From Polyangium sp. 6x1 (GTDB lineage Bacteria > Myxococcota_A > Polyangia > Polyangiales > Polyangiaceae), in the NCBI RefSeq assembly GCF_029946515.1, contig NZ_JARZHH010000011.1:1-64000 (forward strand): DNA of 64,000 nucleotides, written 5' to 3'. Positions 54,455 to 61,296 of this stretch are shown one piece after another. The first letter of the stretch is position 1; every line of letters begins with the position of its first letter. The notes beneath the pieces were generated by a model, which saw only the letters and a program-made list of their open reading frames with translations, did no database searches and had not been told where the DNA came from. Made by a program: the position numbers and the translations under genes.

Positions 54455-57094
54455 ATGAAGACGCTCAAGCCGATGGCGCTCTCGGTCCTGCACGGGCCGT
54501 ACGAGCGAAAAGGACGCACCCACCTCGTGGTCGCCGCCGCCGCGATGACGTCGCTCGACGGCGACGTGCTCGAGCACGAGCAGACGATGTGGAAGACGCT
54601 GCTCGAAATCCCCGGCTTCGCCGGCTCACTCGACGAGCTCAGGCCCAAGGTGAAGCCGGAGGTCCTCGCGCTCGGATGGGCCTTCGCGCCGCCCGGGCGC
54701 AAGGTCCCGGCCCGCAGCGCGAAAATCGAGGTCGGCGCGATGTCGAAGGAGCTCTGGGTGGTCGGCGACCGCGTATGGAAGGGCGGCGTCGCGAGCGAGC
54801 CCGTCCCCTTCGATAAAATGCCCATCTCCTGGGATCGCGCGTTCGGCGGCGAAGGGTATGGTCTGAATCCGGTCGGACGTGGGTTTGCCCCGACGAAACC
54901 CGAGGCGGGCGAGCCGGTGCACCCCCTGCCGAATGTCGAGCTGCCGAAGAAGCTCTGCGCGTCGCCGCGGGATCGCCCGCCGCCCGCGGGGTTCGCGCCG
55001 ATCGACCCGTCGTGGCCGCGGCGCACGGGCAAGCTCGGCACCTACGACAAACGCTGGCTGGAGACGCGGTTCCCGGACTTCCCGGACGATTTCGATCCGT
55101 CGTATTTCAACATTGCGCCGGAGGATCAATGGCTCGACGCCCCGCTCGAAGGCGGCGAGCGCGTCGTCATCGAGCACATGCACCCGTCGAAGGACCGCAT
55201 CGAGGGCCACCTGCCGCGCTTCTTGCCCCGCTGCTTCGTGAGCCGCGAGGGCGACCTCTTGCGCGAGATGAGCCTGCGCCTCGATACCGTCTGGCTCGTC
55301 CCGCACGCCGAGCGGGTCGTGCTCATCTACCGGGGTTTTACCGAGGTGCGCGACGACGAGGCCACGGACGTGCTCGACGTGCTCGTCGCGCTGGAGCGAC
55401 CCGGGCAGGCGAAGGGGCTCGCCCATTACCGCGAGGTACGAGAGAAGCGCCTCGACCGGGACAAGGGCGCGATTTACGCGCTGCGCGACAAGGATCTCAT
55501 CCCCGAGGGAATGGCGGCTGGCAAGGCAGCCGGAAACGTGGACCTCGAAAAGCACCTCGCGCGCGAGGGGCTCGTCGAGCGTGCCACGAGAAACCGCGCG
55601 CGGGCCGAGCTCGAGCGGACGCGCGAGGAGATGCGGGCGATGGGCGTCGACCCGGACGAGCACCTGCCCGCCGACGTGCCGGACGTGGACGAGAAGGTGC
55701 CGGAGCTCGACGGCCTCGCCGAATTCATCGAGACGACCGAGAAGCAGGCCAAGGCGGCGATCGAGGACGAGGAAAAGAAACGAAAGGGCCTGCTCGACGA
55801 GCTGAAGAGGCTCTGCGTCGAGAACGACCTCGATTTCGATCGGCTCGTCGCGGACGCCAAGAAGGACCAGGGCGGGCCGCCGAAGTTCAATGCGAAGGCC
55901 GAGATGGAGCGGCTGCACGACCTCGCCATGCTCTCGGCGAACTCGGGCGTGGCGATCCCCGACGTCGCGCAGCTCGCCGACGAGGACCTCGAACGCAAGC
56001 TCGTCGAGGCCGAGAAGGCGCTGAAGGAGACGTACCGCAAGCACGTGCATTACCTGCCGCGCGCGAACGAGATGCCCGAGGAGCACGCGGCGCGGACGCG
56101 GTGCGAGGTCGAGGATCTGCTCGCTTCGGGCGCGTCGCTCGCCGATCGCGATTTCACGGGCGCGGACCTCTCGGGGCTCGATTTCTCGGGGCGCGATCTG
56201 TCGCGCTCGTTCTTGGAATCGGCGCGGCTCGACGGCGCGCGGTTCGTCGGGGCGAACCTCACGGAGGTGGTCCTCGCGCGGGCGAGCCTGGTCGGCGCGG
56301 ACCTCTCGCAGGCGAAGCTCCGCGGGGCGAACCTCGGCGAGGCGATCCTGCGGGGAGCGCGCGTCAGCGGGGGCGTGGACGCTTCGGAGAGCGTGTTTGT
56401 CCGGGCCGACCTCACGGACGCCGACCTGCGCGGCATTCTTTTGCACAAGGCGGACATCACGGAGGCGAAGCTCGGCGGCGCGGACCTCGGGGGCGCGCGG
56501 GCGAGCGAGCTGACCATTCTGCGGAGCGATTTCCGCGGGGTGAAGCTGCGCGGGGCGCGCATCGAGCGATCGAACCTTTTGGAGCTCGACGTCTCGGGGG
56601 TCGATTTCCGCGAGGTCGCGCTGCCGGGCACGGTGTTCCTCGACGTCATCGCCGACGGGGCGAATTTCGACGGCGCCGACCTCGAAAACCTGCGCGTCGT
56701 GGGCGTGGACCGGGGCTCCTCCCTCGTGGGCGCCACGTTCCGGCGGACGAACCTGCGCGGCGCGTTCCTCCGCGGGGCGCGGCTCGCAAAGGCCGATTTC
56801 ACGGACGCGATCCTCGACGAGATCGATTTCTCGAAATGCGACCTCACCGGGGCGCGGCTCGACGGCGCGCGAATGCGGCAGGCGCGGCTCATGAAAGCGA
56901 ACCTCACGAACGCGAGCGTCGATCGCGCCGACCTCATGGAGGCGCTGCTCGGCGGCGCGATCCTCCGCGGCGCGCGATTCGAGCAGGCGAGCCTGTTCCG
57001 CGCGGACACGGTGGGCGCTGTCGGCGATGATCGAACGAGCTTCCGCGGCGCCAACGTGAACTTCGTGCGCAAGCTGCCGAGGCAACATGGATAG
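54455..57094 (+). CDS. DUF2169 protein fused to pentapeptide repeats
   Basis: The 879-residue protein starts 17 bp after vgrG. Residues about 1-330 match the DUF2169 pattern seen beside VgrG genes (LSVLHGPYERKGRTHLVVAAAAM, ISWDRAFGGEGYGLNP, FNIAPEDQWLD, MSLRLDTVWLVPHAERVVLIYRG). A charged coiled-coil region (about 370-560) follows. Residues about 560-870 are a long run of pentapeptide repeats (A-D/N-L-x-x; DFTGADLSGLDFSGRDLS), a right-handed beta-helix. It is probably an adaptor or cargo loaded on the spike. It overlaps the next gene by 8 bp. Confidence 0.9.
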   Translation: MKTLKPMALSVLHGPYERKGRTHLVVAAAAMTSLDGDVLEHEQTMWKTLLEIPGFAGSLDELRPKVKPEVLALGWAFAPPGRKVPARSAKIEVGAMSKELWVVGDRVWKGGVASEPVPFDKMPISWDRAFGGEGYGLNPVGRGFAPTKPEAGEPVHPLPNVELPKKLCASPRDRPPPAGFAPIDPSWPRRTGKLGTYDKRWLETRFPDFPDDFDPSYFNIAPEDQWLDAPLEGGERVVIEHMHPSKDRIEGHLPRFLPRCFVSREGDLLREMSLRLDTVWLVPHAERVVLIYRGFTEVRDDEATDVLDVLVALERPGQAKGLAHYREVREKRLDRDKGAIYALRDKDLIPEGMAAGKAAGNVDLEKHLAREGLVERATRNRARAELERTREEMRAMGVDPDEHLPADVPDVDEKVPELDGLAEFIETTEKQAKAAIEDEEKKRKGLLDELKRLCVENDLDFDRLVADAKKDQGGPPKFNAKAEMERLHDLAMLSANSGVAIPDVAQLADEDLERKLVEAEKALKETYRKHVHYLPRANEMPEEHAARTRCEVEDLLASGASLADRDFTGADLSGLDFSGRDLSRSFLESARLDGARFVGANLTEVVLARASLVGADLSQAKLRGANLGEAILRGARVSGGVDASESVFVRADLTDADLRGILLHKADITEAKLGGADLGGARASELTILRSDFRGVKLRGARIERSNLLELDVSGVDFREVALPGTVFLDVIADGANFDGADLENLRVVGVDRGSSLVGATFRRTNLRGAFLRGARLAKADFTDAILDEIDFSKCDLTGARLDGARMRQARLMKANLTNASVDRADLMEALLGGAILRGARFEQASLFRADTVGAVGDDRTSFRGANVNFVRKLPRQHG

Positions 57095-58154
57095 ATCGCT
57101 CATCGAGCAGCGGATCGCCCGCGGAGACGTCTTCGAGGAAGAGTCGTGGGACGGGCTCGATCTCTCCGGGATCGATTTCGGCGGGAGCGTGATCTCGCGG
57201 GTGTCTTTGGTGGGGACACGCCTCTCCGGGGCGCGGCTCTCGGAGGTCACGTTCTCGCAATGCGACCTCGGCGAGGCGAAGCTCGACGGCGTGGCGATGC
57301 GGCACGCGAACCTGGTGCAGTGCCAGGCGAGGGGCGCAAAGCTCGACGGCGCGAACATGGTCGCGGCGAACCTCGTCGAAACCGATTTCACCGGGGCGAG
57401 CCTCGCCGGCGCCGATCTGACGATCGCGAACGTCAGCGATTGCCGCTTCAATCGGGCCTCGCTGGCGAAGGCAAACCTCGATCGCTCGGCGTTCGTGGGC
57501 GCGACGTTCGACGACGTGGATCTCGCCGGCGCGAACCTGCGCAAAGCGACGATGTTCCGGGCCGATCTGCGCAAGGCGAAGCTCGACGGCGCGATCTTCG
57601 ACACGACGATCTTCACGGAGTCGAACCTCGCAGGCCAGAACTTCCGCAAGCAGACGATGCCATTCGTGCAGTTCATCGACGCGAACCTCGAAGGGGCGCA
57701 TTTCGATGAGGCGATGATCGAGCAGGTGAGCTTCAAGGGGGCGAAGCTCGTGAAGGCGTCGTTCACGAAGGCGCGCGCCAAGCAGGCGATCTTCCTTCAG
57801 GCGACGCTGACGGTCGCGGCGCTCGCGGGCGCGGACCTCTTCCAGGCGATCTTCCAGGAGGCGAGCGCCGAGGGCGCGGATCTCTCGGGCACGAGGCTCG
57901 AACAATCGATCTGGATACGAGCGAAATGCCGCGCGGCGAAATTCGTCCGCTGCGACATGACCTACGCCGATTTTTCCCACGCGGACCTCTCGCTCGCCGA
58001 CCTGTCGGGTGCGAAGATGTTCCGAACGCGCCTGCATCGAGCGCGAAACGAAGGCACGATCCTGCCGCCCGGCGCGGCGGCGGCGCTCGGAAACGAAGAG
58101 CTCCTGGTGGAAGCAGAGGACTGGTGGGAGCGCCATCAGCCCAAGCGGACCTGA
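57087..58154 (+). CDS. Pentapeptide-repeat protein
   Basis: The 355-residue protein is almost entirely pentapeptide repeats from about residue 20 to 310 (SGIDFGGSVISRVSLVGTRLSGARLSEV, GANMVAANLVETDFTGASLAGADL). These form a right-handed quadrilateral beta-helix. It lacks a signal peptide. The first ATG lies inside the end of the DUF2169 gene (8-bp overlap), a sign of coupling. It may be an effector partner, chaperone or structural extension of the spike. Such repeats also occur in DNA-mimic proteins, but no such role is shown here. Confidence 0.9.
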   Translation: MDRSLIEQRIARGDVFEEESWDGLDLSGIDFGGSVISRVSLVGTRLSGARLSEVTFSQCDLGEAKLDGVAMRHANLVQCQARGAKLDGANMVAANLVETDFTGASLAGADLTIANVSDCRFNRASLAKANLDRSAFVGATFDDVDLAGANLRKATMFRADLRKAKLDGAIFDTTIFTESNLAGQNFRKQTMPFVQFIDANLEGAHFDEAMIEQVSFKGAKLVKASFTKARAKQAIFLQATLTVAALAGADLFQAIFQEASAEGADLSGTRLEQSIWIRAKCRAAKFVRCDMTYADFSHADLSLADLSGAKMFRTRLHRARNEGTILPPGAAAALGNEELLVEAEDWWERHQPKRT

Positions 58155-58183
58155 CGAATCGAAAGCGACGAGCGGAGGACCCG

Positions 58184-58831
58184 ATGGAGAGCGTGGCAAA
58201 AAAGCTGGAAGTCCGGGTGGTGCACCAGGAGTTCGCCGAGGTCCTTTCGGCCGGCGAGGTGCTCGAGCTCGCGGCGAGCACGGGGCGAATCCACGCGCGG
58301 CGCGCGGCGAGCTGCCTGCTCGTGCCCGAGGTGGGCGATCGCGTGCTCTGCGCCATCGAGAGCCGCGGCGACGCCTTCGTCCTCGCGGTGCTGGAGCGCA
58401 AGGAGGCGACGAGCCGCGCGACGGTGGCGCTGCCCGAGCGCACGGTGGTGCGGGCGGCCGAGCGGCTCTCGCTCGCGGCCAATGAAGGCGTCGATATCGT
58501 GGGCGGGGGCGAGGTCAAAATCAGCTCGGCCGCCGTGGAGGTGACGTCCTTGCGCACGCGCCTCGCGAGCCGCGCGCTCGAGGTCGTGGGCGACGCCGTG
58601 GGCGCCGAGCTCGGGCGGGTCAAGGTCGTGGCGAAATCAATCGACGGAATGATGGAGCGGCTGAGCCAGCGCATCAAGCGCAGCTTCCGCGTCGTCGAGG
58701 AGACGGATCAGGTGAAAGCCCACCACCTCGATTATGCCGCCGAGACGGTGGCGCATTTCCGCGGCGAGCATACCGTCGTCACGGCGAAGGATCTCGTGAA
58801 GGTCAACGGCGAGCAAATCCACGTGGGTTGA
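58184..58831 (+). CDS. DUF3540 protein, T6SS-associated
   Basis: About 215 residues from ATG 58184, preceded by GGAGGA. Traits of DUF3540 are RAASCLLVPEVGDRVLC, TVALPERTVVRAAERLSLAANEGVDIVGGGEVKISSAA, and a C-terminal beta-rich HFRGEHTVVTAKDLVKVNGEQIHVG. The family repeatedly sits between VgrG and DUF4150 genes and resembles part of the VgrG beta-helix, so it may be a spike-tip or adaptor component. Spacing is 29 bp from the pentapeptide gene and 10 bp to the next. Confidence 0.85.
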   Translation: MESVAKKLEVRVVHQEFAEVLSAGEVLELAASTGRIHARRAASCLLVPEVGDRVLCAIESRGDAFVLAVLERKEATSRATVALPERTVVRAAERLSLAANEGVDIVGGGEVKISSAAVEVTSLRTRLASRALEVVGDAVGAELGRVKVVAKSIDGMMERLSQRIKRSFRVVEETDQVKAHHLDYAAETVAHFRGEHTVVTAKDLVKVNGEQIHVG

Positions 58832-58841
58832 GGAGGGCGCC

Positions 58842-59243
58842 ATGTTCGCGAATACGCAAATGGGCGGACAGAATTTCGGTTTTCCGGACGTCTGCTTGAC
58901 GCCCGCGCCGCCCGCGCCGGCCCCCGTGCCGATCCCCTACCCCAACATCGCAATGGGGCCGATGGGCGTCGGGGCGGCCTACAATGTCCTGCTCGGGGGC
59001 ACGCCCGCGCACACGATGGCGACGACGATTCCGCTGTCGAATGGCGACAACGCGGGCATCGCCACGGGCGTCGCCTCGGGGACGGTGATGGGGCCGTGCC
59101 GGCACCTCACGGCGGCCTTCACGGTGCTTCTGAACGGCGTGCCGGCCACGCGCCTGACGAGCATGTCGATCCAGAACAACACGAATTGCCCCGGCATGCG
59201 CGTGGCGCCGAGCCAGGTGCAGGTGATCCTGCTGGCGCCGTGA
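58842..59243 (+). CDS. DUF4150/PAAR-like protein, T6SS spike tip
   Basis: The 133-residue protein has FPDVCLTPAPPAP, IPYPNIAMGP, and repeated short strands (NVLLGGTPAHTMATTIPLSNGDN, FTVLLNGVPATRLTS, NCPGMRVAPSQVQVILLAP). This is the PAAR-like DUF4150 pattern that sharpens the VgrG trimer and can carry effector domains. Here it is the single-domain form with no effector tail. It starts after GAGGAGGGCGCC, a strong ribosome site, and ends the T6SS operon. Confidence 0.88.
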   Translation: MFANTQMGGQNFGFPDVCLTPAPPAPAPVPIPYPNIAMGPMGVGAAYNVLLGGTPAHTMATTIPLSNGDNAGIATGVASGTVMGPCRHLTAAFTVLLNGVPATRLTSMSIQNNTNCPGMRVAPSQVQVILLAP

Positions 59244-59471
59244 TTAGCCTTTGGGGGCGATTTTCTTCCAGGTCTTGCGCATGTCCTCGACCCGATTGGG
59301 ATCCTCGCCTTTGAGGTTCACGAACATCTCCATGTAGCCGCAGCCCAGGCAGACGTACGTGTCGAACGACGACTCCATGTAGGACCGGCCGCTCTTGAAC
59401 GACATCCGCGTGCCGCTCGGGTTACGAAAGACCTCGGTCGCCTTGCATTTGGGGCACGAGCCGCTCTTCAT
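59244..59471 (-). CDS. Small zinc-ribbon protein
   Basis: The 75-residue protein has two CxxC pairs: GSCPKCKATEV and YVCLGCGYMEMF, about 36 residues apart. This is a zinc-ribbon layout. It ends MRKTWKKIAPKG. Its stop immediately adjoins the PAAR-like gene's stop. It is oriented towards the T6SS operon, so it is probably not part of it. Function unknown. Confidence 0.75.
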   Translation of the reverse strand: MKSGSCPKCKATEVFRNPSGTRMSFKSGRSYMESSFDTYVCLGCGYMEMFVNLKGEDPNRVEDMRKTWKKIAPKG

Positions 59472-59511
59472 GAGCCAAAGGTATCAGGCCCCGCGCCAGG
59501 AGCGAAGATCG

Positions 59512-59961
59512 ATGAAGGAGCAAAACAAGAATCGCCTCGCGACCATCACGGGTCGATATGCCTCGCGGCAGCGCGAGAAGGCCGCGCTCGACCGGAAGGC
59601 GTTCGACGCGGCCTTCGTCGAGGTGCGCGAGAAGGTCCTCCGGCCCGTGCTCGAGGACATCGCGGCCGAGCTGCGAGGCGCGGGGCACGCAGCCGTCGTC
59701 GTGGACGACGGGGCGAAGGAGACGCCGAGCATCGAGCTCGTGCTCGGTATCGGTGGGAAAAAGCCGACCGACGAGGGCGATCGTATCGCCTTCGTCGTCA
59801 TCATGCGTAGGCCGGACCCCGAGGTGCTCGCCTATCTCGTGGTGCGGCCGCCGGCGCTCGACATCGTGCGATTCGCGTCGCCGTCGGACATCTCGGCGGA
59901 GCAAGTGGAGCAGATCCTGATCGACGCCGTCGAGCACATCTTCGCGTGCCATTCGGTTTGA
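59512..59961 (+). CDS. Hypothetical protein
   Basis: About 149 residues from ATG 59512. A helical N-terminus (MKEQNKNRLATITGRYASRQREKAAL, long charged helix) is followed by a mixed fold with IELVLGIGGKKPTD and DRIAFVVIMRRPDPEVLAYLVVRPP, and a last helix EQVEQILIDAVEHIFACHSV. No signal peptide. It is divergent from the zinc-ribbon gene. A role beside the T6SS genes cannot be shown. Confidence 0.6.
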   Translation: MKEQNKNRLATITGRYASRQREKAALDRKAFDAAFVEVREKVLRPVLEDIAAELRGAGHAAVVVDDGAKETPSIELVLGIGGKKPTDEGDRIAFVVIMRRPDPEVLAYLVVRPPALDIVRFASPSDISAEQVEQILIDAVEHIFACHSV

Positions 59962-59975
59962 AACAAAGATCCGCC

Positions 59976-60851
59976 ATGCTGAAACGAAATGCCACCGTCG
60001 CCGTCGTCGCCCCCGCAGGCATCCCGCAGCTCGCCGGCGTCGCGGCAGGCGTCAAACTCGTGGAGAGCTGGGGCTACGAGGTCGTCCGCGCGCCGAACCT
60101 CGAAAAGCAACACCATTTCACCGCGGGCACAGCCGAGGTGCGGACGCAGGATCTGCTCTGGGCGCTCTCGGCCGAGGGGATCGACGCGGTGTGGCTCGCG
60201 CGAGGCGGCTACGGGTGCATGCATTGCCTGCCGAGCCTGCCGCGCGAGGGGCTCGACGGGAGGCCGGTGATCGGCTGCTCGGACGCGACGGCGCTCTTCG
60301 CGGCGCTCGTGAGATCGCGCGGGGGCCACCTCGTGCACGGGCCGATGCTGGAGACGATCGCGACGAAGGTGGACGACGCGACGCGCGAGCGAATCCGGGC
60401 GATGCTGGCAGGCGAGGAGGTCGCGCCCATTGCGGCAACGCATTTCGCGGGGCCGAAGGAAGAGGTGCGCGGGCGGGTCGTCGGGGGAAACCTGTGCGTG
60501 CTCGCGAGCCTCTCCGGGACGCCGTGGGCGCTCGACGCGCGCGGGGCGATCGTGGTGCTGGAAGAGGTGACGGAGGTGCCCTACCGGGTCGATCGGCTGA
60601 TCACGCAGCTCCGCCTGAGCGGGGCGCTCGACGGGGCCGTGGGGATCGCGCTCGGCGATTTCGTGAAATGCGATCCGCCGGAGGGCGCCCGCTACGAGCT
60701 CACGGACGTGCTGCGCGAGGCGCTCGAGCCGCTCGGGCTGCCGGTATGGTCGCGGCTGACGCTCGGCCATGACAAACGCAATCTGGCGTTTCGCATCGGC
60801 GAGGAAGGGACACTCGGGCCGGGCGGGCTGTCGCAGGCGCGATCGGCCTGA
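59976..60851 (+). CDS. LD-carboxypeptidase (S66 family)
   Basis: The 291-residue enzyme removes the terminal D-Ala of murein tetrapeptides between L and D residues during cell-wall recycling. Motifs are VAVVAPAGIPQLAG, ARGGYGCMH, the nucleophile Ser102 in IGCSDATALF, the Glu in VVLEEVTEVPYRVDR, and the His in TLGHDKRNLAF, so the S-E-H set is present. ATG 59976 matches the family start; an upstream in-frame ATG at 59946 is less likely. No signal peptide, as expected for the cytoplasmic type. Confidence 0.9.
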   Translation: MLKRNATVAVVAPAGIPQLAGVAAGVKLVESWGYEVVRAPNLEKQHHFTAGTAEVRTQDLLWALSAEGIDAVWLARGGYGCMHCLPSLPREGLDGRPVIGCSDATALFAALVRSRGGHLVHGPMLETIATKVDDATRERIRAMLAGEEVAPIAATHFAGPKEEVRGRVVGGNLCVLASLSGTPWALDARGAIVVLEEVTEVPYRVDRLITQLRLSGALDGAVGIALGDFVKCDPPEGARYELTDVLREALEPLGLPVWSRLTLGHDKRNLAFRIGEEGTLGPGGLSQARSA

Positions 60852-60880
60852 AGCGAGGGTCGGCTCGCGGACCCGGACGC

Positions 60881-60921
60881 CCAAAAAGCAAAGGGGCCGA
60901 CCCATTTCGAGTCGACCCCTT
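60881..60921 (-). terminator. Rho-independent terminator of the initiator tRNA unit
   Basis: On the minus strand, 11-nt arms (AAGGGGTCGAC and complement with one mismatch) at 60921-60891 are followed by TTTGCTTTTT. It lies 20 bp past the CCA end of the downstream tRNA copy. Confidence 0.85.
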
Positions 60922-60940
60922 GCTCACCGCTGTGCGGTCT

Positions 60941-61017
<77 letters not shown>

Positions 61018-61036
61018 TCAATTTGGATTGTCCCTA

Positions 61037-61084
61037 CAAAACAACCGAGCGTGGAGGACAGCGACTACGGCTGTCCCCACGCTC
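61037..61084 (-). terminator. Terminator-like hairpin between the two initiator tRNA genes
   Basis: On the minus strand a 15-bp stem (GAGCGTGG.../complement, with one bulged base) at 61084-61047 is followed by GGTTGTTTTG. It starts 3 nt after the CCA end of the upstream copy. It could end that transcript before copy 1, or act as a processing signal. Confidence 0.65.
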
Positions 61085-61087
61085 CGC

Positions 61088-61164
<77 letters not shown>

Positions 61165-61200
61165 TCCTGTTCGCCAAACGAAGCGGCGACGACGGGTCGG

Positions 61201-61228
61201 AACCTACTCCTGTCCGTGCAGGAGTCAA
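61201..61228 (-). promoter_or_regulatory. Sigma70-type promoter for the initiator tRNA unit
   Basis: On the minus strand, TTGACT (61228-61223) is followed after 16 nt by TAGGTT (61206-61201). The start expected near 61194 gives a leader of about 30 nt before tRNA copy 2. Confidence 0.65.
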
Positions 61229-61296
61229 GCCCCTCGTGACCGTTCGATCACGCTTCCCACGGGACGGCCGTTTTTCCGCGATTTGACGCGTCCCCC

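Noticed and set aside
57763-58677. 304-residue minus frame opposite the pentapeptide/DUF3540 junction
   Set aside because: It is a Ser/Arg-rich shadow; both plus genes have ribosome sites and family patterns.
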